The notes beneath the pieces are model-generated. The model made no database searches. It was not told the origin of the DNA and saw only the letters and a list, made by a program, of their open reading frames with translations. From the NCBI GenBank assembly GCA_023419055.1, contig JAEZYO010000416.1:1-23425 (forward strand): DNA of 23,425 bases, in the 5' to 3' direction. Position 1 is the first letter of the stretch; every line of letters begins with the position of its first letter. Source of the DNA: Pseudomonadota bacterium (GTDB lineage Bacteria; Myxococcota; Polyangia; Polyangiales; Polyangiaceae). The position numbers and the translations under genes are program-made. This document shows, piece after piece, positions 14,575-22,437 of the stretch.

Positions 14575-15426
14575 TCAGGCGCTCATCCCGAGCTCCGAGA
14601 CGAGCCGTGCGCGGATCTTTCCGCGCGTCCGTGTCTCGAGCTGGCGCGCGCGCTCGCGGGAAACACCGAGCCTCCGCCCGATCTCGGCCAGCGAAAGCTC
14701 CTCTTCTCTGTCCGCCATCAAGCGGTGATCCACGATGTAGCGCTCGCGCTCGTCGAGCACACGAACCGCGCTCTCCACCGCGTCCCGCAGTCGACCCGAT
14801 TCCTCGTCATAGGCGACGGCCTGCTCCGGGTTTTCCGCCGGAGACTCCATCGAGTCGAGCAGGGTGGCGTCGGAGTCGTCACGCACCTTCGCGTCGAGAG
14901 ACACGTCGCGTGCCTCGAGGCGCCGCACCATGCTCACGACCTTGGCCACCGGCATGTTCATGGACTGCGCGAGGAGGGCGTTCGCCTGGTCGCTGTCGCC
15001 GACCAGGTTGACGAGTCGGATCCGCTCGCGGCGAAGCTTGAAGAACACCTTCGAGCGCATCGCGCTCGAGCCTCCGACCAGGCTCCACGAGTGGATGATG
15101 TGGTTCAACATGTACGCGCGAATCCAATAGCTTGCGTAGGTGACGAAGCGGATGCCACGGCTCGCGTCGAACTTCGAGAGCGCGTGCACGGCGCCCAGGT
15201 TGCCCTCGGCGATCAAGTCGTCCAAACCCACCCGGTAGCGGCGGTAGCGGAGCGCGATCACCACCACGTAGCGGAGCTGGGAGGCGAGCAGAGCGCTCCG
15301 GGCGCGCAGGTCGCCCTGCTTCTGCCAGGCCTCCGCCAGGCGGACCTCCTCCTCGCGCTCGAGGGGAGCAATCGCGTTAGCCATTGAAATGTATTGAGAA
15401 AGTCGGGCGTCGTCCGGGCGAGTCAT
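14575..15426 (-). CDS. RpoH-like (sigma-32 family) RNA polymerase sigma factor
   Basis: Sigma-70 family factor of 283 residues. Region 2 is clear: LDDLIAEGNLGAVHALSKFDASRGIRFVTYASYWIRAYM (about 68-106), which melts the -10 element. The segment RSKVFFKLR (125-133) resembles the RpoH box that separates heat-shock sigma factors from other group members. Region 4.2 has the helix-turn-helix SLAEIGRRLGVSRERARQLETR (245-266) for -35 recognition. Myxobacteria have several RpoH-like sigma factors used in development and stress, so the target regulon is not predictable. The ATG at 15426 has GAGGTG upstream and gives a standard N-terminus; the TTG at 15447 is less likely. It is followed by its own terminator. 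Confidence 0.9.
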   Translation of the reverse strand: MTRPDDARLSQYISMANAIAPLEREEEVRLAEAWQKQGDLRARSALLASQLRYVVVIALRYRRYRVGLDDLIAEGNLGAVHALSKFDASRGIRFVTYASYWIRAYMLNHIIHSWSLVGGSSAMRSKVFFKLRRERIRLVNLVGDSDQANALLAQSMNMPVAKVVSMVRRLEARDVSLDAKVRDDSDATLLDSMESPAENPEQAVAYDEESGRLRDAVESAVRVLDERERYIVDHRLMADREEELSLAEIGRRLGVSRERARQLETRTRGKIRARLVSELGMSA

Positions 15427-15482
15427 GGCAGGCAGCACCTCTTCCAACCGTTGGAGTCACCGTGCATCCTGAAGCTTCGCCG

Positions 15483-15498
15483 TGACAGCCTTATGTCA
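15483..15498. promoter_or_regulatory. Inverted repeat upstream of RpoH-like sigma gene
   Basis: TGACA-N6-TGTCA, a perfect inverted repeat 57 nt upstream of the ATG at 15426, in the 163-bp gap after the AraC-family gene. It may be an operator; the short arms keep confidence low. Confidence 0.3.
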
Positions 15499-15589
15499 GT
15501 TATTCTCTGAAACGTGATACGGGCTCGCTGCACCGGCCCGTTGGTCTCTGACGCCCCGTAAGACTCCTCTGCTAGGGGTTGTGGCCCGT

Positions 15590-16417
15590 TCAGCCCAGGG
15601 GAGCGTCCACGTGAGAAGCGCCGGGAGCCGCGGGGCCTCGTGCCCGGAGCGCGCGCGGTGAGACGCCGTAGGCGCGCCTGATCACCTTGTTGAAGAGCTG
15701 AAGGTTCGCGAACCCGACTTCGAACGCGACCTGCTTGATCGAAAGGCCCGAGTGCAAGAGCAAGTGTCGAGCTCGGTCGACCTTCTTGCGCCGCACGTAC
15801 GCGGTGAGCGTCTCGTCGAAATGAGCACGGAACAGGCGGTTCAAGTGCGAGGGGGAAACGCCGACCGAGCGCGCGATGTCTCTCGCGTGAAGCGGCTCGG
15901 CGAGACGACTTTCGACGGCGGAGCAGGCTCGCGCCACCGCGGCGTGGCGCCGCTCGCGAAGGTGGGTCGAAAAGACGGTGCGCTCGGCGAGCTCCCAGAG
16001 AATGTCCCAGAGCCCCGCCTGCGCGCGCTTGGGTCGCGCTGCCGCTGTACGCCGAAGATCGTCGAAGCGCCGGAACATCGGACCGAAGTCGTGACCCAGG
16101 TCGCTCAGGGCGTCGATGGATAGCTCGTTCCTGCCGGCGCTCTCCGCGAGCGTGAAGTGGGCGTACAGGTGCTCGGCGCGCCCACGGTAGCGGTGCTCTT
16201 GACGGACCCCGGGCGCGACGATGCCGACGCACCCGGGCTTCACCGAGAGCCCATGCCCGTCGAGCAGGACTTCGCCTTCGTCGGCGTAGAAGTGAATGGA
16301 CCAGCTATCGAACTGATATCGCTCTGCTCGAACCTCGACGTCGTGAAGGCCGCGTCCAATGGTGTCGATCTCGGGCGGCTCTTCGAGAGCGATGGGCCAC
16401 GAGAGCGGCGTCTTCAT
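15590..16417 (-). CDS. AraC-family transcriptional regulator
   Basis: 275-residue regulator. Residues about 25-90 form a cupin-like N-terminal ligand-binding domain (GEVLLDGHGLSVKPGCVGIVAPG fits the first cupin-type strand block). Residues about 160-260 are the two-helix-turn-helix DNA-binding domain: DIARSVGVSPSHLNRLFRAHF (180-200) and IKQVAFEVGFANLQLFNKVIRRAYGVSP (227-254), including the typical GF-A/S-x-x-x-x-F signature. Basic residues between the helices suit DNA contact. The ATG at 16417 is 15 nt after the DUF1552 stop, so it is probably co-transcribed with the DUF1592/DUF1552 pair and may autoregulate that unit. The effector is unknown. The last 15 residues are a disordered Pro/Ala tail. 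Confidence 0.9.
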   Translation of the reverse strand: MKTPLSWPIALEEPPEIDTIGRGLHDVEVRAERYQFDSWSIHFYADEGEVLLDGHGLSVKPGCVGIVAPGVRQEHRYRGRAEHLYAHFTLAESAGRNELSIDALSDLGHDFGPMFRRFDDLRRTAAARPKRAQAGLWDILWELAERTVFSTHLRERRHAAVARACSAVESRLAEPLHARDIARSVGVSPSHLNRLFRAHFDETLTAYVRRKKVDRARHLLLHSGLSIKQVAFEVGFANLQLFNKVIRRAYGVSPRALRARGPAAPGASHVDAPLG

Positions 16418-16432
16418 GCTGGCGTGAGTCGC

Positions 16433-17830
16433 TTATGCCTTGAGCTCGCTGAGCTCCGTCCCGCCGTTGAACGCCGGCGTCGCTACACCGACCGCGTTCA
16501 GGACCGTACAGAGCAGGCGGTGGCTCTGACCGTTCGCGCCTTCCACTCCGGCGATGTCGTTGTTGCTGCCTTCGAGCACCAGTGAGCGCCCGAGTGCGAA
16601 GTAGCCCGCACCGCCCGCCACGACGATCGGCAAGTCGCCGGTCGTGTGACCCTGGCCGTGTGAGAACTCGTTCGTGTAGAGCACCACGCTGTTGTCGAGC
16701 AGCGTCCGCCCGTCTTGCTCTTCGTAGCCGTCGAGGAGCTCGAGGAGCTTCACGAACTCGGAGATGTTCCAGCGATCGATCGCGAACAGCATGTCCTTGT
16801 AGCCAGACACCGCGGCCTCGTTGAAATCGTCGGTCGTGCCGTGCGAGAGCGGATGATGCCGGTAGCTGTGGTTCATGCCGTCCCAGCGGTACATGGGGCC
16901 ACCCGCCACCGCGGCGCCCCACTGAAGGACGGCAGACCGCGTGTACTGGCAAGCGAGAGCGAGCGCGGCGATCTTGACGAACAGGCGCGCCATCACGGGG
17001 AAATTGTCGTTGGCCTCGACCGCGTTCTCGTCGATCGCTTCCACGGCGGCGGCGGTCGTGGGATCCAGGCTGCAGGCGACGAGTCCCGGCGCGCCGGTCA
17101 TGCCGTTTTCTACGTCCCGCACGAGCTGGAAATGTTGTTCGAGCTTCGCCCTGTCGGCCTGGCTGAGCTCCAAGAGCTTCAGATCTTGAAACTCTTCTCG
17201 CACGAGGTCGATGACGCTCTGGCGCTTCAGGAGCAGGCGCTGCCCGGCCTCGTCGTCGGGAGGGGGCTGAGAGGTCCCCATGCCCATGATCGCCCGATAG
17301 GTGCGATAGGGATTCGATTCAGCGTCGACCATCTCCCCCGGCCCTCGCCAGGAAATGGAGTTGAACTCGTTGACTCCGAGATCGCGACCGCCGGGTCGCA
17401 TCACCAGCGCTTCTCGCCCTTGCGGGTTCAGGGCGTTCGCGATGGTCTGATCGATCGAGGCACCCTGCGGCCGGCCTTCGCTCAAGGGGGCGGCGGTGAG
17501 CGCCTGACAGGTGCCCTCCGAATGGCCCGTCCACGTTCCTACCGGATAACCGTGCACGCCGCGCGGGATGAGGATCTTCGACGCGTACGGGGCGAGCGCT
17601 TCGGTGCCTCGACCGGTGAACGATCCGGCGCTGAGATTGCCGAGCGCCGGCCAGAAGCGATCGGTGTCGACCCCGCTGCTCGAATGAAAGGACAAGAAGC
17701 GGGTGATCGGCGCGGCTCCCTGCGCTCGGAGCGGGCCTGCGCCGATGCTCTCGAGCAAGGGTAATCCGAGCGTCGCGCCTGCGGCGCCGCGCAAGAAGGT
17801 TCGTCGTGACAAGAAGCGGGCACTCGGCAT
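16433..17830 (-). CDS. DUF1552 protein with Tat signal
   Basis: 465-residue exported protein of the DUF1552 family, often found next to DUF1592 proteins in Planctomycetes and myxobacteria; biochemical role unknown. The N-terminus FLSRRTFLRGAAGATLGLPLL is a twin-arginine signal (Arg9-Arg10) followed by a hydrophobic core, so export in folded form is expected. Family features include a Ser-Gly-Val-Asp-x-x-x-Phe-Trp-Pro segment near residues 42-52 and the C-terminal LYTNEFSHGQGHTTGDLPIVVAGGAGYFALG. The ATG at 17830 was chosen because the same frame reads on upstream for 423 codons that lie over the neighbouring gene and encode no plausible domain. It begins 5 nt after the DUF1592 stop, indicating tight co-expression. 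Confidence 0.88.
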   Translation of the reverse strand: MPSARFLSRRTFLRGAAGATLGLPLLESIGAGPLRAQGAAPITRFLSFHSSSGVDTDRFWPALGNLSAGSFTGRGTEALAPYASKILIPRGVHGYPVGTWTGHSEGTCQALTAAPLSEGRPQGASIDQTIANALNPQGREALVMRPGGRDLGVNEFNSISWRGPGEMVDAESNPYRTYRAIMGMGTSQPPPDDEAGQRLLLKRQSVIDLVREEFQDLKLLELSQADRAKLEQHFQLVRDVENGMTGAPGLVACSLDPTTAAAVEAIDENAVEANDNFPVMARLFVKIAALALACQYTRSAVLQWGAAVAGGPMYRWDGMNHSYRHHPLSHGTTDDFNEAAVSGYKDMLFAIDRWNISEFVKLLELLDGYEEQDGRTLLDNSVVLYTNEFSHGQGHTTGDLPIVVAGGAGYFALGRSLVLEGSNNDIAGVEGANGQSHRLLCTVLNAVGVATPAFNGGTELSELKA

Positions 17831-17835
17831 CTTCG

Positions 17836-19572
17836 TTACTCCGGAAGGCGTGGCAGGTGAGAGAACGCGAGCCGCTCGGTGAGCGAGATCGAGAGGTCGC
17901 CGAGCGAAAACGAGGCGTCCTTCATGTCGCGCGTCGCGAGCCCCAACGCGCGCAGGTCCCCGCGTGTCTCCGCGCGGCCGTAGGCGAACTGCAGCCAGTT
18001 CTTGGCGTAACAGGCGCGCACCTGGTCGAGCTCGGCGAGGCCCGCGAGGAGCTCTCGGGCGTTCGCGAAGGTGAGGGTATGATCGCCGATCGAGACAGAG
18101 CCCGACGCGTCGATCGGAGCCCCCTTTTCGCTCGTGCGCAGGTTGCCGAGCCCGTCGAACTGTTCGAAGGCAAACCCGGTCGGGTTGATGGCGCGGTGGC
18201 AACCGGCGCAGGCGCTCATCGAGGTCTTCCACTCGAAGTATTGCCGCGTGGTGAGGATCGGCTCCGCGGGCGATTGCTCGGGTTCCTGCATTTGCGCGCC
18301 GGCGGGCGGGTCGGCTATTTCGACGCAGGCGAGCCGCCGCAACAAGAACACGCCGCGCAGGATGGGCGAGGTGCCGGTGCTGTTCGAGCTGTGCCCTGCC
18401 AGGAACGAGGCCTGCGTGAAGAGCCCGAGGCGGCCCGAGGTTTCGTCGTGCTGAACCTGGGTGAGCTCGGCACCGAACGAGCCCGGTAGCCCGTACACCG
18501 CTGCCAGGCGCGCGTCGGCGTACCCGACGGGCGAGGTGAGTAAGGCGTTGACGGTTCCCCCCTGCGTCAGCACGACGTCCTCGATGAAGCGCCGTGTCTC
18601 GGCGCGCATGGAAGCGATGAGCTCGGGTGAGAAGGCGGGGTAGGCGAGCGGATCCTTGGTGAGCGACTTGAGCTCGTCGAGCTGCATCCAGCGCTCGTGA
18701 AAGTCGAGCGCGCGCTCGGCGAAGCGAGGCTCCGCGACGAGCCGCGCCGCCTGCTCCGCAATCGCGCTCCCTTTCAAGGACCCGGACGCCGCGGCGCTGA
18801 ACAGCGCAGGATCCGGCATGCTCCCCGCGAAGAGGTAGGAGAGGCGGCTCGCCACCTCGTAGTCGGTGAGCAAGGTTCCGGCGCCGTCGGCCCCGGCTCC
18901 ACGCTCGATGCGGTAAAGGAACTTGGGCGACTGAAGCAGCGCCGTCACGACGAGCTCGACCCCGTCGCGGAAGCTGTCCCCGCTCTCGATGACCTCTTGA
19001 CCCTCGTCGAAGAGCGCGCGGTAACGCGCCTGTTCGGCAGGCTCGAGCGGCCGCCGCAGCGCCCGCAAACCGAAGCCGTCGATGAACGCGTCTCGGCAAC
19101 CCGGTTGATCGGGGACACAGCCCACCAGGTTCTGGTACGCGGCTGGGGTCGCCACGACTTGCGCCGCGAGCTCCTCGGCGGCGCGTGAGAGCTCGTTCAG
19201 CAAGCGTTCGTTCACGCCGAGCTCGGCGTAGCCTTCATACGGTCCGAGGTTCGGTTGCTCTTCGGGAAAGTTCTTCGACGTGTCGACGGAGAGGCCGAGC
19301 AGATCGGAGACGGTGCGGTCATACTCCGCGTGGGTGAGCCGAAGCACACGGCTCGACGCCGGGACTTCGTCGGGTAACGTCTCGGGATCGACGCCGATGA
19401 TGTCGTCGACCGAGACCGAGCCGCCACCTTTGCCAGTCGTGCCAGCCGAGTTGCCGGAGCCCGCCGAGCCCGACGAGACTCCCGGTACGGAATCGCCGCT
19501 CGGGGGATCCTGAACGAAGCCGGTGCAGGCGGTCGCCAAGAGCGGGACGCCGAACCAGAGCGCTGGTTTCAT
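17836..19572 (-). CDS. DUF1592-type lipoprotein with CxxCH motif
   Basis: 578-residue predicted lipoprotein (signal helix 4-15, Cys16 in LLATAC, short Gly/Ser/Thr spacer 32-52). The planctomycete-type domain series follows in order: DUF1587 with RLTHAEYDRTVSDLLGL (78-94), DUF1595 with FIDGFGLRALRRPL (163-176), DUF1592 with LTDYEVASRLSYLFAGSMPD (235-254), DUF1588 with GRLGLFTQASFLAGHSSNSTGTSPILRGVFLLRRL (380-414) and DUF1585 near 505-533. CAGCH at 455-459 is a single c-type heme-binding motif at the start of a segment like those in related cytochrome-like proteins, so covalent heme is plausible; the distal Met ligand is not certain. With the downstream DUF1552 protein it may form a surface redox or hydrolytic pair of unknown substrate. 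The ATG at 19572 is well placed for the signal helix. Confidence 0.88.
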   Translation of the reverse strand: MKPALWFGVPLLATACTGFVQDPPSGDSVPGVSSGSAGSGNSAGTTGKGGGSVSVDDIIGVDPETLPDEVPASSRVLRLTHAEYDRTVSDLLGLSVDTSKNFPEEQPNLGPYEGYAELGVNERLLNELSRAAEELAAQVVATPAAYQNLVGCVPDQPGCRDAFIDGFGLRALRRPLEPAEQARYRALFDEGQEVIESGDSFRDGVELVVTALLQSPKFLYRIERGAGADGAGTLLTDYEVASRLSYLFAGSMPDPALFSAAASGSLKGSAIAEQAARLVAEPRFAERALDFHERWMQLDELKSLTKDPLAYPAFSPELIASMRAETRRFIEDVVLTQGGTVNALLTSPVGYADARLAAVYGLPGSFGAELTQVQHDETSGRLGLFTQASFLAGHSSNSTGTSPILRGVFLLRRLACVEIADPPAGAQMQEPEQSPAEPILTTRQYFEWKTSMSACAGCHRAINPTGFAFEQFDGLGNLRTSEKGAPIDASGSVSIGDHTLTFANARELLAGLAELDQVRACYAKNWLQFAYGRAETRGDLRALGLATRDMKDASFSLGDLSISLTERLAFSHLPRLPE

Positions 19573-19623
19573 CGACTTGAAGGACGGCCAACCCGCGCTT
19601 TCGGGATCATGATCTTTCAGGTC

Positions 19624-19637
19624 CGCGAACGTTCGCG
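19624..19637. promoter_or_regulatory. Perfect 14-bp palindrome upstream of DUF1592 gene
   Basis: CGCGAACGTTCGCG lies in the 110-bp gap between the small lipoprotein gene and the DUF1592 gene, 52 nt from the ATG at 19572. A 10-bp palindrome GATCATGATC lies nearby at 19605-19614. Both are good operator candidates, for instance for the AraC regulator or an unlinked dimeric repressor. Confidence 0.45.
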
Positions 19638-19682
19638 TCGATCACGAAAATTGGGGTGTTGCGGCAGCGAGCGGGAGCGCGA

Positions 19683-20264
19683 TCAGTCGGCGGTGGTGAA
19701 TCTCACGTCGTCGACCCAGAGCTCGAAGGCTGGCCCCGGGCCCTTCGCCCAGAACTGGAGATGCGTGATCCGAGCAGGATCCAGCGCCGCGCCGTCTTTC
19801 TGGAAAGAGGAGAGAGGAATGGCGACCTCTTGCCATGCTTCGCCCACCTCGAGCGTCGCCTCGTAGTGCTCGAAGATGGTGTCGAGGAACGTGACCGAGA
19901 GCGTGAACGGCGGGTTCGCGCGAGCCGCGAACGTGAGCCGGTCGAAAGCGCTCGCGTCGTAGACGCCGCCCGGGAGATCCAGGCCCAAGAACGCGCCATA
20001 GTCGAGGGTGGGACCCGCCTCCAAGCGCGCGGCGTGGGAGCTCGCTCCGCGCTCGTCGAGCGCGGGAAAGCTCATGACCGCCGGAGGTCCGGTCCCGTCG
20101 TCGGTCGCGTACCACCAGCCGTCAGTCCCGGCGCGGATGTCCGCGTCCTCGAAGTCGTCGAGCAAGCCTGCGACCGAAGCGTCCTCCGTTTCGAACGCAC
20201 GGAGCGCGCCGTCCTCGCAGCCGGTGCCGACGAGCAGGAGCACGAGCGCGCTCCTGCTCGTCAC
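19683..20264 (-). CDS. Lipoprotein with carbohydrate-binding-like beta-sandwich domain
   Basis: 193-residue predicted lipoprotein. The GTG at 20264 was chosen because AGGAG lies about 9 nt upstream, the start overlaps the preceding stop in a GTGA 4-nt overlap, and the signal helix (5-15) and lipobox GTGC (Cys16) follow at once. Residues about 33-193 read like a single jelly-roll domain of the CBM11 or CIA30 type: LLDDFEDADIR, WWYATDDGTGPP, GAFLGLDLPG, FDRLTFAARANPPFTLSVTFLD, WQEVAIPLSSFQ and FELWVDDVRF. Such domains often bind glycans or other surface ligands; no catalytic residues are apparent. It is translationally coupled to the upstream envelope-protein gene and ends 110 bp before the DUF1592 gene. 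Confidence 0.75.
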   Translation of the reverse strand: MTSRSALVLLLVGTGCEDGALRAFETEDASVAGLLDDFEDADIRAGTDGWWYATDDGTGPPAVMSFPALDERGASSHAARLEAGPTLDYGAFLGLDLPGGVYDASAFDRLTFAARANPPFTLSVTFLDTIFEHYEATLEVGEAWQEVAIPLSSFQKDGAALDPARITHLQFWAKGPGPAFELWVDDVRFTTAD

Positions 20265-21226
20265 AGCGAAACTCCTGCGCCCAGGGTCGCGGTGATCCAT
20301 GGAAAGCCGAGCTCGTGCGTGGCGACGCCGTCGAGCTCGAGCGAGGGGCGAGGCAAGAGCAAACCGGGATCCAGCGCGAACAGGAAGGAGACGCGGCCGC
20401 TGCGAAGAAAGAAGCGTAGCCGAGCGCCCGCCATCCCGACTCGCGTGGAGTCGTCGAAGCCTCGGTAGCCGGGGCTCGGCGTTGCCGACTCTTGGAGGAA
20501 GGTGAGCCCTCCTCCGAGGCCGAACGCGAACCCCATGTCCTCTGTCAGGTACGCCTGCCACATCGCGTACAGCGCCAGCTGCTGCGCGTGCAGCTCGACG
20601 TCACCCGCGGTGCCTTCGGCTCGAGCCGGGATCAATGTCGCGCCGAGCGTGGGCTCGAGCCCGAGCGGCCCCCAGAGGTTGAAAGTGGCGGAGAGCCCCA
20701 ACCAGAGCGGCGGGCTCGAGAGATCGCTCGTGAACGCCGTCCCGGCACCGAGCCAGATCTCCGGGCGATGCTCCCGAGGAGGAGGAGCAGAAGGAGGTGT
20801 CTCCACGGGGCGCGGCGCCTCACGAACCGGTTCTGGGAGATCGACGTCGCGGAGCAGCTCGAGCACTCGCAGGGCGAGCCAGCTCTCGGCCACCGTCCCC
20901 TGGGTCGCGTCCACCTCGACGCGAACGTAGCCGCGCTTTCTGGTTTGCACGAGCGCCACGCCCTGACCCTCGTTCCGCACCACGGCAATGGCGCCCAGGT
21001 TCTGAGCTTCCTGGCTCGTCAACCTGAGCTCCGCGAGGAGCTGGTCCAAGGTCTGGGCGGGCGACTCGCGACCCACGATCGTGTAGCCGCTCGTGAAGAG
21101 CTCCGCCATTACGGCGCGCGTACCTTCGGGCCAGGATGCCGCGCCCGCAGGGCTCGCTTGCAGGATGACGACCGGACGATCGTGCTGCTCGGAGGAACTC
21201 GGCTGCTGCGCGTGACCGGCCTTCAC
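20261..21226 (-). CDS. Envelope protein with probable C-terminal beta-barrel, start uncertain
   Basis: About 321 residues from the GTG at 21226. The first half (about 15-130) alternates beta and alpha (PVVILQASPAG, AELFTSGYTIVGRE, LGAIAVVRNEGQGVALVQ); a Pro-rich linker (about 136-155) leads to a C-terminal half of alternating hydrophobic strands with many Gly and aromatic residues (LWLGLSATFNLWGPLGLEPTLGATLIP, GFAFGLGGGLTFL, RVSFLFALDPGLLLP) ending in Leu, as in small outer-membrane barrels. Just before the GTG, the frame encodes VLELALAGLLCVKAGHAQ, a convincing signal peptide with cleavage after AGHA, but the only upstream in-frame start is TTG at 21439, deep inside fecR. The true start may therefore be non-standard or a sequence error may be present. 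It lies about 20 nt after fecR. Confidence 0.6.
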   Translation of the reverse strand: MKAGHAQQPSSSEQHDRPVVILQASPAGAASWPEGTRAVMAELFTSGYTIVGRESPAQTLDQLLAELRLTSQEAQNLGAIAVVRNEGQGVALVQTRKRGYVRVEVDATQGTVAESWLALRVLELLRDVDLPEPVREAPRPVETPPSAPPPREHRPEIWLGAGTAFTSDLSSPPLWLGLSATFNLWGPLGLEPTLGATLIPARAEGTAGDVELHAQQLALYAMWQAYLTEDMGFAFGLGGGLTFLQESATPSPGYRGFDDSTRVGMAGARLRFFLRSGRVSFLFALDPGLLLPRPSLELDGVATHELGFPWITATLGAGVSL

Positions 21227-21246
21227 GCAGAGGAGCCCGGCGAGCG

Positions 21247-22437
21247 CTAGTTCGAGGACGCGAGGATGCCGCGAGCCTTGGCGGCGTGCGGGCCGTCGGG
21301 GTGGTACTTCAAGTAGTCGGAGGCGACCTCTCGAGCCCGCGCTCGGTTGCCTTGCTTGAGCAGGAGAGACAGCAAGCGTGCCCGCGCGTCGGCAGAAAGG
21401 CCTCCACGCGGTGACTCGTTCAAAAACACGCTGAGCCAATGAGCTGCCTCGACGGAATTCTTGTCATGATCTTCCGCGATCCGCGCCAAGTAAAGCGCGG
21501 ACACTGGAGCCGCGGCTCCGTGAGGGAAACGGCTTCGGAGCTTCTGCAGGGCGGTGCGTGCCTTGCGCGCGTCACCCGCGTAGCGCGCCGTGTTGGCGAG
21601 GAGCAAGAGGTCGTTTTCACCGAGCTCCCGCGTGAGCCGGTCGAAGCCGCTCCGCTCGGCGAGCTCGAGCGCTCGCGCGTACTCTGCGTCGCGCGCGAGC
21701 TTCGTCCAGTCCGGTTCGCTCGCTCCGCGCGTCGAAGAGGGATCGCGCGGCGGCTCCGGGGAAGCGACGTCCTGCGAGCTTGGAACCGGCGCGACGGGCG
21801 GCGGACTTGGAGGACGTGCAACGCGGGGTTCGAACTTTCGCTCGAAGCGACCGCCGGCTTCGAGCGGGAGCCCAGTGGCCGGCAGATCCTTGCCGAAGAC
21901 GAGCACCTTGCCCTCGCTCACCGAGACGGCGAACGCTCGGCGATCGCGCTCCCACTGCACGCTGAACTCCGTTCCGACGACCCGCACGTCGAACGGACCC
22001 GCGCTGATCGTCCAGGAGCGCCCGGTACCCTTCTGGATGCTCGCCGCCAGCTTGCCGTCGTCGAGGACGATGTCGGCCCTCTCGGACGACAGGCGGGAGA
22101 TTTCGATGCGCGCCTCCGGCTCGAGGGCGAGTCGGCTCCCGTCCGAGAACTCGACCTGCTCGGCCCGAGACGCGACGACTCGCGCGTGCGCGGCGAGCGG
22201 GACGCCTCCCACCTGCGCCGACAGCTCCCGTTTTTGAAACTGGAACCAAACCAACGCCGCAACGGTGAAAACGCCGAAGGCGAGCGCCGCCGCCCAGATC
22301 GGGAACGGCTTCGGACGCGCCGCGGCGATCATCGCGCCGACCACTGCCTCACGTTGAGCTTGCAGGGTGCTGCGAGAGGGACCGGTCCCGAGGGCTCGCG
22401 CCATCGCTCGGCCAGCGTCGTGACTTCCCGGTGTCAT
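21247..22437 (-). CDS. FecR-domain protein with C-terminal TPR-like region
   Basis: 396-residue single-pass membrane protein. Residues 1-45 are cytoplasmic and could contact the sigma factor; a membrane helix spans about 46-67. The FecR-like domain (about 85-185) contains RAEQVEFSDGSRLALEPEARIEI, a lysine-containing GKLAASIQKG strand, then FDVRVVGTEFSVQW and SEGKVLVFG. A Pro/Ser-rich linker (about 205-240) leads to helical repeats (about 245-396: YARALELAERSGFDRL, LLLANTARYAGDARKARTALQKLRSRFP) resembling TPRs. FecR proteins regulate an ECF sigma factor in response to an envelope signal. The ATG at 22437 overlaps the sigma-factor stop by 4 nt (ATGA), so the two are made together. Unlike FecA-FecR systems, no TonB-dependent receptor gene is adjacent. 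Confidence 0.85.
   Translation of the reverse strand: MTPGSHDAGRAMARALGTGPSRSTLQAQREAVVGAMIAAARPKPFPIWAAALAFGVFTVAALVWFQFQKRELSAQVGGVPLAAHARVVASRAEQVEFSDGSRLALEPEARIEISRLSSERADIVLDDGKLAASIQKGTGRSWTISAGPFDVRVVGTEFSVQWERDRRAFAVSVSEGKVLVFGKDLPATGLPLEAGGRFERKFEPRVARPPSPPPVAPVPSSQDVASPEPPRDPSSTRGASEPDWTKLARDAEYARALELAERSGFDRLTRELGENDLLLLANTARYAGDARKARTALQKLRSRFPHGAAAPVSALYLARIAEDHDKNSVEAAHWLSVFLNESPRGGLSADARARLLSLLLKQGNRARAREVASDYLKYHPDGPHAAKARGILASSN

Noticed and set aside
17831..19099. An unbroken upstream extension of the DUF1552 frame that would give an 888-residue protein
   Set aside because: It overlaps the DUF1592 gene on the same strand in another frame, is very rich in Arg, Ala and Gly, and contains no domain. 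The Tat signal at 17830 marks the true start.
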